DNA from: Vitellaria paradoxa
Taxonomy: Eukaryota; Streptophyta; Magnoliopsida; Ericales; Sapotaceae
NCBI GenBank assembly: GCA_019916065.1
Contig: CM034236.1
Location: 53,162,690-53,226,689 of the forward strand
DNA length: 64,000 bases
Direction of reading: 5' to 3'
A program made the position numbers and the translations under genes. How positions within the stretch are numbered: the first letter of the stretch is position 1; each line of letters starts with the position of its first letter. Under the pieces are notes generated by a model. That model saw only the letters and a list, made by a program, of their open reading frames with translations, ran no database searches and was not told where the DNA came from. Below, piece by piece: positions 1-12,130 of the stretch.

Positions 1-3000
1 GAGAAACACTAAGTTGGTATTTTCTTTTTATTATTATAGATATTATTTTTATAGAGAAAAATTAATATGCACCCAAATCATACTAAAAAGCTCTGAGCAT
101 TTTATTTAATAATAAAAAATTAAAAGTTACTAATATTTTTGTAAAACTATAAGAAATTTCAATTAATAACATTTAACCCCAAAAAAAAAAAAAAAAAATT
201 CAATCAATGCTTTCCCTTGTTACTGTAGCCAAGGGGGAGCTACATGGTTTTGTTTGGCATTACCCTTTTGGTACATTTCACAGCTTTAAGTGGTCTGTAC
301 TGTCCATTCTGTTTCGACATTTTTGCTTAGCAAGAAAGGGAAAAAAGTAATGCATTTCACATTGTTCTTTTTCGAACCAGCTACGATCTTATAAAAGCTG
401 AAACTACAAAAATAGCACTAATAGGGGCGTTGCAAATATTAAAAAAATATAAATTTTTGTAAATATTTATTAACTTTTAATAATTTTCAGTTATTTTCGC
501 TCCTAGTATATTTAGGTTCCGTGTGAGCTGATAAAAAATTTTAAAAAATAGTAAAAAATACTGAAAAATTCTAAAAATCATTATCTTTTTATCTCACTAC
601 ATGAATTATGAATCTACAATTTATCTCATTTTATTTTATTTTATCACATTTTTTATCACTTCAAAAACACCCTTAATTAAAAATTTAAAAATTTACAAAA
701 TTCTACGATATTTTATTTATTTTTGTCAATTTTTATTAATTTTTATCAACTTTCTAACAATTTTTCTAATTAAAACTATTTAAACGAGTTATATCAAGAA
801 GTTTAAATTTACCTTTCAAAAATCAAAATTGATTGATGATCCAATTGTTTGTGACATTTAATTTTTGAGTCATTAAATTAAAACATAATGATTTTCAATA
901 TATTCATGTATTTTTTTAATTAAAAAATATTTAAATAAGCTCATATGATTGAATTTTAAGTTAAGATAGTATTTAGTTTATTAAAATTTATCAAATTTTA
1001 CTAATTTTAAATACTTTTTTAATCAAATTTCTCTGTATTATTTTACATTCAATCTTTATATTTTTGTAGTATTTTTTCTTGCCATCTAAATGACACAATT
1101 TAACTTAAGGTCTATTTGGTGCAGTAAAAAATAACGAGAAATATGGTTTGAAATTTTTTTTAATATTTAGTGCGCAGTCACCAAATCACTTTTTTCAGAG
1201 ATCAATAATGAAACTTTTGACTTTCGCGATAGTTTTTTTTGCAGAGAAAAATCGTCCGAACGATCTTTTTGATTCTATCGAAACTGTTTTATGCTAGAAT
1301 TCATTAAAAGTAGTTAAAAATTTTTGAAATTTGTAAAAAAATTATTAGAATTTGTGAAATATTATTAGAATTTGTAAAAATTTGTTGGATATATAAATAT
1401 AAATAAATTTATAAAAATTTTACGGAGCATGAATTGTTCAAAATGTATTAAAAATTTTTAAAATTTAAGAAAATTTCAGTATTTTTTTATTTTACCAAAC
1501 GAACGCTTGCACCCCTTTCCGCTAGGCTACTATTGATCTGCTTTTCCTTCTCTTACAGTTTTGTTATCTATAATGGGGAGTATCGTCAAAAGCCGGCGGC
1601 GACTCTGGCCGATGAAGAGAAAGGGTTTGTTGCCATTTAGATGCTACTAGTCTATCGCTATGCTAGGTCTTTTAGACATGACTATTCGGAGTACTTGTCG
1701 CTGCCGCTCTATCCAACAAATCCTACCGCTCGGTGCTCTATCTAACAAGTGCTACAGCTCGGATTTCAGCGCGTGGAGGGCAATTTTTTATTTTATTTTT
1801 AATTTGAAAAAATAAATAAATTATGATTGTTTTATTGAAATTTACCAAAATGTAAATTTTAGATCAATTATTCAAATATTTTAAAAAGTTATAGAAAGAT
1901 ACTTAGGGTCAACTCCAACTTCTTTACTATAATAATAATAATTATTATTATAAATATATACTGAAATATTTTTTAATAGAAGCTTTAACAATGCTCGATA
2001 TGTAACTTGAATTGTATTAATCGAAAGTTGATGCTTATGTCTTTGGTGTTTAAACTTCTGACTTCTCACAATCATCATGAAGCTTTCTCATTATTTGGGA
2101 AAAATAAATGTACTTTTAAGAAACGAGTTTCGGTTAAAAATTAATTTTTTTTTGGTAATTTCGGTTAAAAATTATTGTTATGTAATTTTCTCAAATATGT
2201 AATTACATGTGTTTGGAGTTATAAAAATTAGTTTAAATTCATAAAAGTTATAATCTTGCAATTTGTGCATCGAGTAAGGAATTTAAATTTTATAGATATT
2301 TATAAAGATTTGTAAAATTTTGTAAAATATCAAATCAAGTCGACTGAAGTTTGTTTAGAGTGATAAAAAGTGAGATAAGTTATGAGTTCGTAATTCTTGC
2401 AGAAAAATAAAAAGTGAATAACTTTTAGTATTTTTTTAAAAATTTACAGTAAATTAAACAGAACCTAAAATATAGTTTTTAGAAAGTTATGCCACTTGCA
2501 CTCTTAGGTATTGAGAGTATGAAGGGTGTGTTTAGAGTTGTATAAAATTGTAAAAGTTAATGTCTCGTGTTTTGTACAGTGGATAGAGAATATAAATTTT
2601 ATTATCTCGTAATTCATGTTTGTAGAGATTTGTAAAATTTTGATTATTTTGTTTTAACTTAAAACAAGGCCTAAGCTGGCCCGATTATCCCTGTGATATA
2701 GACCCAGTTCCCATACTCCTGGTTTGACCATTCTTTTTATTGGGGCCCTACTCAGTTGGTGGAACCCGATGTTTGGGTTGGGCCCACCCCATCTATACTT
2801 GACTCCGACTTGAGAGTTTAACTCGGCCAGTGTTGTGCTGGGGCCAACATACATTTCAAAGCCTAACACCAATTCATTTCGGGCTTCTTACTCTAAACGG
2901 TACGTATAGTTGCAGGCAACTGGTTCTGGCTGTAACAGAGTAAGGGCTCGTTTGGAAGCTTAATTTTTTAAAAATTTTCATAATTTTTTTTTGAATAAGT

Positions 3001-3420
3001 AGATAGGTGTAACTTTTTATACGTTTCATAAAAATTTAAAATTTTAAATAATTTTTAAAAACTTTTGGTATGAACATAGCCACCTTTGGGTTGTAACCCA
3101 AGTAATCTGGTCCTAATTTTTTTTAGTTAAATATTTTTTTTTAAAATTTAGCTGACCTTAAATTTTTGCACCCGCCCACTTTCTCTTTAACACTTTGTTT
3201 AGTCTAAATATTTGTAAATCAGTGCACTTTATTTTTAAACCCTTTATTTAATTTAAACAAACTCTAAACCATATACCTATTTGATAATTTTTGATTGCTT
3301 GATAAAAAAAAGTTAAAAGAGAGAAATTTTTGAAATTTTTAATAACTTTTGAGATGTTGTTAATTGAGAAAAAAAATAAAAATTATTTTTATTTTTATTT
3401 TTTTGAATTTCAAACGGAAC
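1..3420. other. AT-rich intergenic DNA with short repeat copies
   Basis: No gene is recognisable. The stretch holds several dispersed small inverted-repeat elements: a copy at about 511-676 (reverse orientation of the Tourist-like family described at 11796), a longer one at about 1110-1508 whose ends both read as T/C-GTTTGG or ATTTGGTG next to AAAATAA, and forward copies at about 2200-2345, 2345-2470 and 2525-2660. Between 2665 and 2940 there is a markedly more GC-rich block without a convincing reading frame. Small open frames here look like chance. Confidence 0.6.
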
Positions 3421-3423
3421 TAA

Positions 3424-3577
3424 GGGCCCGTTTGGTTGACTAACTTTTGGTCAAAAGTACAATAAAAATGAAAAAATGTGACATAAAGGTGATAGGTATT
3501 AAAATTTTATTAAAAAAATATAAAAAATAATTAAAATTTGATAACTTTTAGTATATTTTGGTCGGCCAAACAAACCC
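3424..3577. mobile_element. Tourist-like MITE, TAA target duplication
   Basis: A 154-bp non-coding element begins GGGCCCGTTTGGTTGAC and ends with the inverted counterpart GGCCAAACAAACCC. It is flanked on both sides by TAA (3421-3423 and 3578-3580). The GGGCC-GTTTGG terminus and 3-bp TAA duplication are the established hallmarks of PIF/Harbinger-derived Tourist MITEs. It has no coding capacity, so any movement would have needed a transposase in trans. Confidence 0.75.
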
Positions 3578-3580
3578 TAA

Positions 3581-5617
3581 GTAACAGAGGTCTTGGATTT
3601 GGCATCTATGCATGCATTTGAAATTTTTTAATACCTTGGTAATTATTAGCGACGTAAAGAGGTCCATCCCATCCGATCCGTGTACGGAAAATGGATACTC
3701 GGCGGGTCCATAAGCTTCGAACGAATTGAATTCATTGAATTGAAGAATTCCATGCAATGCAATTAACAGCTTGTAAGTAAATTACAAAATAATCGGAAAC
3801 AAAGATTTGATTTGACGCGTCTAACCAAGTAGATACCGTTGTTTTTGCAAGCCAAAATCGTTCGCGAGAGGGTATTAATTGCGGTGGACACATGTACGAA
3901 GTTGCTTGAGAGAGCGGCAACTTTACACTAAACAAGATTGATCTCTTGTTTTGTTTTATTTATTTATTTATTTATTAAAAACAAACGGATTGCAGGGCAG
4001 GGACAATGAACATCATTCATGAGACGATCACGTGCTGGACACATGCCTTCCTTGTGCAGCACAACTGTACATGTCTTGCTTCCCCCTTGTACCCATTAAT
4101 TTAAACCAGGCTTTAAACAACCAGACCAAGCCTGGCCCAGTTTTGGGCATTGGTTGTCGTTTATGATTTAATCTAATCTTCATTGTCGCCTCCTAATCAT
4201 ACATGCCCAATGCTGGCCTGCTATTACGGAGAAATGTTACTCTGCTACCGCAAAACATATATATATAGGGTTTGTTTGGAGTGAGAAAAAGTGAGATAAA
4301 TTGAGAGTTCGTAATATGTGCAGTGAAAGAAAAAAGTTGATGTAATATAAAATTAACAAAGATTTATAGAGATTTTCAATATTTTTTTTATGTCAAACGC
4401 AGTCATACTAGAGATTACTCATGCTTAAAGACGTGAAAAATATAATTTAACTTACAAAATCTCAAAATAATAAATAAAATAATTTTTAAAAAAATTTAAA
4501 GGAAGAATTTATATAAAAATCAAATATTAGATTGTTACTATTTTAGGAAAATTTAAAATTTGAACCAAACTCTTTTAGAATAAAACGCTCTTTATTCAAT
4601 AAATCTCAACTAATGATGATTATAAAACAAAATCTCAACAAGGGCATATATCAAATCATTGAACTATACATAAATTGTTATATAGTTATTTAAAAAAATA
4701 TATATACTAAAATGACGTAGTAGTGATATTTTTGAGTAGACGTTAATGAATATTTTGTTTTAAACTAATTGATTGGTTCGTAATTGGCCACAACATTATT
4801 AATATTTTTTATTCCCTCCTTCTCTCTCTCGTTCTCTCTTTTTATTTTTTTAATAGTCATTTTAAAATAATAAGCCTATTTATTTAGAGTTTATTTAGAA
4901 AGCCGCCACTACCACTGTCAAATTATTCTGGCGATCCTTTCCCATGAAACATCCGCGATTAGTTTGGAAACCGTCTTCTATTTTCTGTTCTTTATTTTTT
5001 TGTCAAGTATATTTTTCAACAAACACTCTCCAAATTAAATATAATTTTTGTTTATTGTAAATTTTAAAAAAAATAAAAAATAGTCTAATCAAACGCAAAT
5101 TTACTATGCCAACTCCATGACTTGTGATTAAAACTATTGGATTAAAATTCAATGTCTGAAATGTATTAATTTTTTTAAATAAAATAGTGTGAAAGTATTT
5201 AATTCAACGGTCCTTACATTATTGTCACGGCATGCATCCTTAAAAGGGGTTCTTTGGTTTACCAAGTTTAAGAGAAAAAAATTAATTTTTATCAAATATT
5301 TTTAACTTTTTTTATCAAATGTAAAATAAACTTTTATCAATTTTTTTTAATTTTTACTAATTTTCTTTCTCTAAGTTTTACCAAATTTTACCAAACACTC
5401 AATACTCAAAATCAATCATAGGTGTGTGCATTAAGCCATGTATTGATGGTGTAAAAGGGTTCATTTGGTGCGTTGTAAAATGCTTAAAAATTTTGAAAAT
5501 ATCTAAAAATCTCTAAAAGTTATTCACTTTTTATCTCATTGTATGAATTACGAACCCATAAATTATCTCACTTTTTTTCATTTCAAATGCTCCTAAATAT
5601 ATTTACACATATACATG
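3581..5617. other. intergenic DNA, mostly featureless
   Basis: No supported gene. A MITE-like copy of the GTTTGG family lies at about 4266-4406 (begins GGGTTTGTTTGGAGTGAG, ends GTCAAACGCAG), and another in reverse orientation at about 5455-5595. The minus-strand frames at 3548-3935 matched no family I recognise, have no splice or start context, and are treated as chance. Confidence 0.55.
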
Positions 5618-5620
5618 TAA

Positions 5621-6079
5621 GGGCTTGTTTTGGCGTTCTAAAAAATGGTAAAAAATATTGAAAATATTTGAAAATCTTTAAAACCTCTAAAATTCTCTAA
5701 CACATTTTGTACTCCTCGTATTTCGTAAAATTTTTATAAACTTATATATATCTATATATCTCAACAAATTTTTAGAAATCCTAATAAATTTTTTACAATT
5801 CCCAATACCATTTCATAAACACTATTAACTTTTCTACAAATCCCAAAATGTTTTTAATCACTTTCAATAAATTCTTATGCAAAACTGTTTTGACGGAACT
5901 AAAAAATTATTCGAACGGCTTTCCCCTTAAAAAAACTAACATAAAAGTCAAAAATTTTACTATTCAATTTTGAAAAATGTGATTTAATTATTGCGCGCTA
6001 AACGCAAAATGCAAGAAGTTTTTCTAAATTTCATTTTTCACTGTTTTCTTTGTTGTTTTTTACCTCGTCAAAGGGACCC
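5621..6079. mobile_element. Tourist-like MITE, 459 bp
   Basis: The element starts GGGCTTGTTTTGGCG and ends with CAAAGGGACCC, whose complement reads GGGTCCCTTTG. TAA lies on both flanks (5618-5620 and 6080-6082). The interior is AT-rich and non-coding. Termini and the 3-bp duplication fit the PIF/Harbinger group, although the inverted repeats are less alike than in the 3424 copy. It abuts the hAT element at 6098. Confidence 0.6.
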
Positions 6080-6097
6080 TAAATATATACATATATA

Positions 6098-6648
6098 CAC
6101 GGGTGGAGTTACGTTGGGGCAAGGGGGCAAGTGACCCCCTCAATTTTTTAGATAAAATTACTAAAATGCCCTCTTATTATTTTAATTTTATTTAAAAATT
6201 AAATTAATTAAAAATTAAGATATTTTGATTTTATTAAAAATTTAAAGTTAACTCAAATTTTTTTAACATATAAGAAGTTTAAAAGAATAAACTTGGCATT
6301 TTTTATGAAATAAAGTGTATATTTTAATACATTATTGCATATTTTTGTTTATACTATCAGCAAATTTAGCATATAACATAATAAATTCTATAGATAATAA
6401 AATTTAATAATAATTATATTTTTTGTAGTAAGGATATCTCTAATAAACTTCAGGTGCTTGAACCATTAACTGTGAGAAATATATTCACTAGTTACTACTC
6501 AAGAATAATTTATTTTCTCTCTAAAAATAATATCAGTTTTTCTCCTACTCTTAATTGAAAAATAAGTCGATTGTTATTTTTTCTTGATGTTCGGTGTCCC
6601 CCTTGGCGCCCGGTGCCTCCCTGGGCAAAAATTCTGGCTCCGCCCCTG
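6098..6648. mobile_element. hAT-type MITE with 8-bp target duplication
   Basis: A 551-bp non-coding element begins CACGGGTGGAG and ends CTCCGCCCCTG (complement CAGGGGCGGAG). Perfect 8-bp direct repeats CATATATA lie at 6090-6097 and 6649-6656. An 8-bp duplication and CA-G-rich short inverted termini are the hAT signature. GC-rich subterminal regions (GGCAAGGGGGCAAG on the left, GGCGCCCGGTGCC on the right) enclose an AT-rich core. The flanks are AT repeats, so a chance match of the duplication is somewhat easier here than in the 24953 copy. Confidence 0.75.
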
Positions 6649-6747
6649 CATATATATATCCACTGAATGTGAGAAGAAGCTGAGAGCTGGGTAGTGGGAG
6701 GAGCACAAGAGTAGACATGTAGGATGTGGTTTGTAAATTATAATATA

Positions 6748-7060
6748 TAAATGTGTTTGGAGTGATAAAAATTGAAATAATGAGATAAGTTGTGAGTTTG
6801 TAATTCGTGAGTGGGATAAAAAGTGAATAATTTTTAAAAATTTTTAGAAAATTTAAAAGATTTTTAGAATTTTATAACAAATCAAATGGAGCCTATATAT
6901 TAGATGTGTTAAAAATTGTATAAATTTGTAAAAATTAATATCTTATACATTATATAATGAATAAAAAATTTAAATTTTATAATATCCTAAATTGTGTTTG
7001 TAAAAATTTACAAAATTTATATATATTTTTAATTTCAAACAGTACCATTATTCCAAAATT
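6748..7060. repeat. two adjacent dispersed repeat copies
   Basis: 6748-6893 is a forward copy of the Tourist-like family (GTGTTTGGAGTGATAAAAA, then GATAAAAAGTGAATAA near the middle). 6895-7050 belongs to a second short family, recognised by TTGTAAAAATTAATATCTTA and then AAATTTTATAATATC; other members are at about 2200, 2525, 9245 and, inverted, 34260. Confidence 0.55.
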
Positions 7061-7498
7061 TGCTTGGAATTAGGCCACTGTGATCCGTATCATAATGCAA
7101 ATTTTTGAGTTTGATGCTCTCCCGCAGTAATTAAGGACTTTGCGGGGTGTGGCTATTGTCTCCAGCTTGTTCCTTCACTGCAGAGATTTGCATCAATATG
7201 TGTGAAACCTGCAACACCTCTGCGCCACTGTTGACTATGAATGCACAACTACGGCACGCCAGGAAAGAGAACTTTGACCAACACGTACGACGGTACACTG
7301 CAACGTTTAGGCTATATTTGGTATTAATAAAAATTAAAATTTACCAATCGTAATTATTTTTTGTACTTTTCTCTAATAAAAAATTTTTACATTTCATTTT
7401 TATATCATATCTTTCTACTTTTGTTATACTTTTTACCTCATTTTTTGTCAATCAAACACCCCCTTAAGCATCACCAAAATTTTTATCCCCAACATTTA
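7061..7498. other. intergenic DNA, nothing recognised
   Basis: A short open frame covers 7147-7353 but shows no family resemblance or start context, and its downstream half runs into AT-rich repeat-like sequence. I see no gene, RNA or clear element here. Confidence 0.5.
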
Positions 7499-7700
7499 GG
7501 AACCGTTTAGGGTATTAAAATACGAAATAATTTAAAATAATTTATAAATTCGTAATTCAAGTAATAATATTCAAAATTATAAAAAGTGAGATAATTTGAA
7601 ATAATTTATGAGTTCATAATTCATGGAGTAAGACAAAAAGTGAATAACTTTTAGAAATTTTCTGAAATTTTTAAAATTTTTCAGTACGTCAAACGCACTC
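7499..7700. mobile_element. Tourist-like MITE, TTA target duplication
   Basis: A 202-bp element begins GGAACCGTTTAGGG and ends GTCAAACGCACTC. TTA flanks both sides (7496-7498 and 7701-7703). The interior carries the family core AAAAAGTGAATAACTTTTAG and GAGTTCATAATTCATG, so it is a member of the same family as 11796-11941. Confidence 0.65.
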
Positions 7701-7703
7701 TTA

Positions 7704-8663
7704 ATAATTACTAACAATTACTAAAATTTTTTAATTTATTTTATAAGGGTCTAAAATTTATCAAAAATTACTAAAAATTTTTATTTGTTTTACTAAATAC
7801 ACAAAAGTTTCATCTACCAATTTTTGTTAAAAATTTATCAAAACTTACTAAAAATTTTGCTTCCAAGCAAGACCCTAAAACTTAGTTTGGGAAGAAAATT
7901 AAACTTTTTTTTTTGTTTGGGAAGAAAATAACTTATTTTTTTAGTAATTAACTTTTTAACTTTTTATTAATTTGATATTTTTATCCTTTGTAGTTTAAAA
8001 TAGTTAGAGATGTAAAAAGGTAATTTTGATTATTTAAAAAAAATTAAAAAGTTGAATAGTCATAATTTAAATTTTTAGTTAAGGGTTGTCAAATTAAGTT
8101 TAATTTTAAGAAAAAAAAACACACACACAGTAGGCAGGATTGAAAATTTTTAATCAAGAACTATTATTGAAATAATGTGTTGGTGAGAATTGTATACTAT
8201 GAATATATTTTAGTAAATTTAATTTTTTAATATAAAAATTAAAAAATTACCACATTAATTTAATTTTATTAAATTTTTTATTAAAAATTCTTATTTTATT
8301 GCTTAAAAAATTACTAACAAATTTTAAAAATTTCTACAAAATATTATTTTTTGTATTATTATATAAATTATAAATTTATAAATTATTTTTTTTTGTCACC
8401 CAAACACAACGCTCAACAGACGAAGGGAGGCATAAAAAAGATACTAAAATTGCATGATGAGTAAACTTTGGGGGTTGAGCCCTTTTCCATTCAATTAATG
8501 GACATTGCATGGAAATGACAACATGACAGGGAAACATCCTAGCAGCTGTCTCGCATGTACAAAACTGAGATAATGGTAAAAAATCCTATTGGGGGAATGT
8601 ATTTAAGGCCTTGTTTGGTTTAAGAAAATAGAAAGAGAGAATATTAATTGAAAAGTGAATATA
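7704..8663. other. AT-rich intergenic DNA
   Basis: No gene is visible. The sequence is poly-A/poly-T-rich with several half-elements that resemble decayed MITE ends (for example around 7865-7930, CTTAGTTTGGGAAG). Nothing can be delimited with confidence. Confidence 0.45.
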
Positions 8664-9023
8664 GGACCGTTTGGAGGTTCAAAAACTAGTAAAAAGGGTA
8701 CCAAAAGTTATACTTTGTAATTTTTGATACGTTTGATAGAATCATAATTTTTTTCATTTTTTTGATTTGTTACAGTAACAAATAAAAGAAAAAGTTACTA
8801 CTTTTTTAATTTGTTACAGTAAAAAACATATTAAACACACAAAAAGTTATCACTTTTTTGATTTATTACAATAAAAAGTTTACCAAACACCTAAAAGTTA
8901 AAAAAAATGTTAAAAAATACACTTTATTTTACCGAACACACAAAAAAATGTAATTAAAAAAACATACAAAAAATTACCAAAAATTTCACTTTTTTTCTTG
9001 TTTTTGAACCTCCAAACGGCCTC
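8664..9023. mobile_element. MITE with long matching inverted termini
   Basis: The left end reads GACCGTTTGGAGGTTCAAAA and the right end is its inverse complement with one change (GGCCGTTTGGAGGTTC as read from the other strand). The inverted match runs for about 22 bases and is the best-preserved terminal repeat of the short elements here. The interior is AT-rich with repeated CTTTTTTAATTTGTTACAGT-like phrases. I could not settle a target duplication; TA or GTA-like flanks are possible. Confidence 0.65.
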
Positions 9024-10110
9024 GTAGAGGTCCCAAATATATCTTTACCTACACCAAAAAAAAAAAAAAAAAAATGTATATATAGGGAAATTATACTATA
9101 TATTTTTATCAATTTTTTCTTCACTCAACATTAACAAAAATAGTGCGCAAGTGCTTGCCGACATTAAAAAAAAAAAATGATACTTACAAACATTTTGGTA
9201 GCTTTTGTCGTATTATAATTTATAACATGTATTATATTGAATAATGGGTGTGTTTGGAGTTATATAAAAGTGTATAAAATAAAATAAAATTGTAAAAGTA
9301 AATATCTCATAATTTGTGTAGTTAGTGAAAATTTTAAATTTTATTATCTCGTAATTTATGTTTATAGAAATTTATAGAAATTTATTTTATTTGAAAGAAC
9401 TCCAAACGAAGCCAGTATAACATATATTAGTTTGATCTTATTTCTCGCATGCTTGGACAATAAAGGCATTGCCAAAATTTATGCCCCATTATTATTATTA
9501 TTATTATTATTTTTGGCTAATCTACTTAAGTTTATATTCATATATGCAAGTTCCAGTCTCGTCCAACTTATCTTCAACAAATAATTAATATTATTTTAAT
9601 TTCGTACATATTACATAATATATATTATTGATGATAGACTTATAAATGAGTTTCGACTTGTATAGTTGTGATAGGAATGGATTTGAAATTTCATAAAGCT
9701 CAAAGTACTGACTTGAGTCGGACTTTAACACATCATACAATCTTAAGACTAACTCGAATTTGATCACCTCTATTTAAAAGTAATAAAATGTTGAAGTACA
9801 GTTTATTACAATACTATATATTATTATCAAATTATTTTATTTAAATTTTTTCGGTATAATTTTTGGGGATAGAACAACATTTACCTATAAACAGATACGA
9901 TGTTCCAAACTTCTATCAAATTGGGACTCTCACTGCCATTAATGGCCGACCAAAAGTAGGTTATGCATTTCCTGCATAAAAGTTTGATACAGAAGAGGAC
10001 TTGGCACTTAGGAGAGAGAAAAGAGAGAGGGGATGGCTAGCTCTGGTTTTATATTATTATTATTATTATTTAATTTGGTTCGAGCACTGGAGCATGCATA
10101 CACTCTTCTC
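9024..10110. other. intergenic DNA upstream of the DVL gene
   Basis: Contains a dispersed repeat copy at about 9245-9415 (GTGTTTGGAGTTATATAAAA to ACTCCAAACGAAG), an ATT microsatellite at about 9488-9511, and otherwise unassigned sequence. No other gene was recognised. The promoter of the peptide gene should lie in the last few hundred bases. Confidence 0.5.
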
Positions 10111-10116
10111 TCCTCT

Positions 10117-10192
10117 ATATATAAGGAGGGGCTTCTGCTCCTACTTGAACCACGGCTGTAGAGACTGTTCGACTACACACACTCTCTCTCTG

Positions 10193-10224
<32 letters not shown>

Positions 10225-10235
10225 GCAAAGATAAG
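10117..10235 (+). promoter_or_regulatory. TATA box and CT-rich leader of the DVL gene
   Basis: TATATATAAG at 10117-10126 is a canonical plant TATA box. Transcription would be expected to start about 30 bases downstream, giving a leader of roughly 130 bases before the ATG at 10278. The leader contains a long CT microsatellite (about 10180-10233) followed by a TA run (about 10240-10261). Pyrimidine-rich 5' leaders are common in plant genes. The start site is inferred, not shown. Confidence 0.55.
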
Positions 10236-10277
10236 GAAGGATATATATATATATATATATACAGATATATCAAGGCG

Positions 10278-10415
10278 ATGGTGGGCAGGGGTAGCAGGGA
10301 CGCGTCGAAGAAAAGGCTATCAAGCAGAGGGCTGAGAAGGTTTCTCAAGCGACAGCGAGCTAGGCTTTACATAATGAGGAGATGCGTAGTCATGCTCCTC
10401 TGCTGGCATGACTAA
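10278..10415 (+). CDS. DVL: DVL/ROTUNDIFOLIA-like small polypeptide, 45 aa
   Basis: A single-exon frame encodes 45 residues: a short basic N-terminus rich in Arg, Lys and Ser, then [20 protein letters not shown] and the terminal WHD. The block from about residue 24 to the end is the RTF/DVL domain, whose LYIxRRCVxMLLCWHD core is almost invariant in land plants. Known family members are plasma-membrane-associated peptides that restrict polar cell proliferation and alter leaf, fruit and trichome shape when over-produced; the role here is inferred from the family. The first ATG after a good TATA box and CT-rich leader is used, and no upstream in-frame extension is needed since family members are typically 40-140 residues. 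Stop is TAA. The frame has no defects. Which numbered DVL/RTFL paralogue it is cannot be said. Confidence 0.93.
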   Translation: MVGRGSRDASKKRLSSRGLRRFLKRQRARLYIMRRCVVMLLCWHD

Positions 10416-11030
10416 TGACATGCATGCCCTCAAAGACTATTCGATATTCATCTTTCTTTCCCCCCCCTCTCTCTCTCTCTATTTTCAATTGTAGATACCA
10501 AAAGAGAAAATGTCAGGGTATTGCCTTCTTTGTATGATTATGTTCCTTTTTTTTTGGTTTGGTGCATTAGAAGAGATTCCAGAAACAATTGTAGTTCTAT
10601 GTCTTTCTAGCTAGGAAGTCCTTTTGTGAAAATGGCTATTAAAGCTAGAGTTGTTTTAAATGTTGTTTGATTTCATAAGTAACCATTCAACCTATATAGT
10701 ATTAATTTTTGCCTCCTTAGTATTTGTTTATCTTATATTTGGCAATAATTTGACATATGCACCTATATTAACTCTGTGGGTGGTGTCTGTAATGGAGAAA
10801 TGTATGAAGTAAAGCAAATGGAGGGAGTTCCTCCTCAGCTAAATTGAATCAAACTAAACCCTCAAGCAAATCAACTCAACGAAAGAACAAAGGATTTCGC
10901 ATATTTGGTCACTGTTCCGCGGGGCTCCTCCAGGACTGCAGCTTTGATTTTGTGTGCTCCCAGCAACTTTTTATCAGCTGGGTCTCAAAAGTTGTAAGGA
11001 CCACACGTGGGTTTGTACTAAATCTCAACA

Positions 11031-11064
<34 letters not shown>

Positions 11065-11795
11065 TTCTTTTTATCATATTTTTTCCATTAGCTATTAATC
11101 ATTTTCCCCACCTGTCTGCGCTTAAAAATTAACTAAAATACAATTCATAATTTTTCACAATTTTATAAATATTTTGGGTGACTGTGTCAGAGTCATTCGC
11201 ACGGATTTAAATGACAGAAAAATTGATACTCGGGCGGTAAGAATTAAATTTGCCAATCCCTCCATAAGAATATGAATATAGATATATTGAGGACATAAAC
11301 TCACGGTGGGTCCTCCCTTTGTGAATGTAAGTTACTGAACTCGACAAATTTAAATGTGAGTCAGTAAAAGAGTCTACATTCATTGCATTAAATAAAAGTT
11401 ACAACTAAAGATAAGATGGCCATGGTAAGGATCAAAATGGAAAGAGAGACAATACTTGAAATAAACGTGTTATGTTGAAATAGATGTATGCATATTTATG
11501 AGAGATTGGGTCAACTACTACTGAAATATGGTAAAATATTCATAATTCACATTGTCTAAGTGAGAAAAATCTTATATATATATATATATAGATATGTATA
11601 ATTTAATATTTTTTTAAAGATTTAAAAATTTTACGAATATTAAATTTTATCATAATTTCAAAATTAAAGATGCTTAGGTAAAATAGTATTAAGATTAGTG
11701 ACCCTCCAAAAAATACTTATCAGTAATCGAATCTAAAATGGATAGTATTGTAACCTAGTTGTGAATTGCTTCACTAATAATAGGTTAATTATTAA
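10416..11795. other. 3' region of the DVL gene and intergenic DNA
   Basis: The first few hundred bases are the probable 3' untranslated region, with a CT run at about 10465-10482. No second gene is recognisable. TA microsatellites occur at about 11034-11060 and 11574-11591. The open frame at 10844-11098 ends in a TA-repeat translation and has no family resemblance. Confidence 0.5.
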
Positions 11796-11941
11796 GGGCG
11801 CGTTTGAAATGATAAAAAGTGAGATAAAGTAAGATGAGTTATGAGTTCGTAATTTGCGCAGTAAGATAAAAAGTGAATAACTTTTAGAATTTTCAGCGTT
11901 TTTCACATTTTTAAAAATTTTTTGTCATTTCAAACGGAACT
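11796..11941. mobile_element. Tourist-like MITE, reference copy
   Basis: A 146-bp element begins GGGCGCGTTTGAAATGA and ends TCATTTCAAACGGAACT, giving inverted termini that match over CGTTTGAAATGA. TAA lies on both sides (11793-11795 and 11942-11944). The interior holds the family core ATAAAAAGTGAGATAA, GAGTTCGTAATT and AAAAAGTGAATAACTTTTAG, by which more than ten relatives in the window can be recognised. The terminus and 3-bp duplication point to PIF/Harbinger-derived MITEs. Confidence 0.8.
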
Positions 11942-12000
11942 TAAAAAATGCATTGCTACTTGTGATGGGGGCATTTGGAAATGCATATAATAACAACTAA

Positions 12001-12127
12001 TGGTACGTTTGGTTTATTAAAAATTATTGAAAAATTTTAAAAATTTTTAAAAATTATTTATTTTTTATCTCAATTCACGAATTACGAACTTATAAATTAT
12101 CTCATTTTTATTACTCTAAACGCACTC
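12001..12127. mobile_element. Tourist-like MITE, reverse orientation
   Basis: A 127-bp element of the same family as 11796-11941, inverted (core TTTTATCTC, ACGAATTACGAACTTATAAA). It begins TGGTACGTTTGG and ends CTAAACGCACTC, with TAA on both sides (11998-12000 and 12128-12130). The two copies stand only 60 bases apart. Confidence 0.7.
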
Positions 12128-12130
12128 TAA

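Noticed and set aside
2654..2872. Minus-strand 72-codon frame
   Set aside because: No family resemblance; the block is unusual in composition but not convincingly coding.
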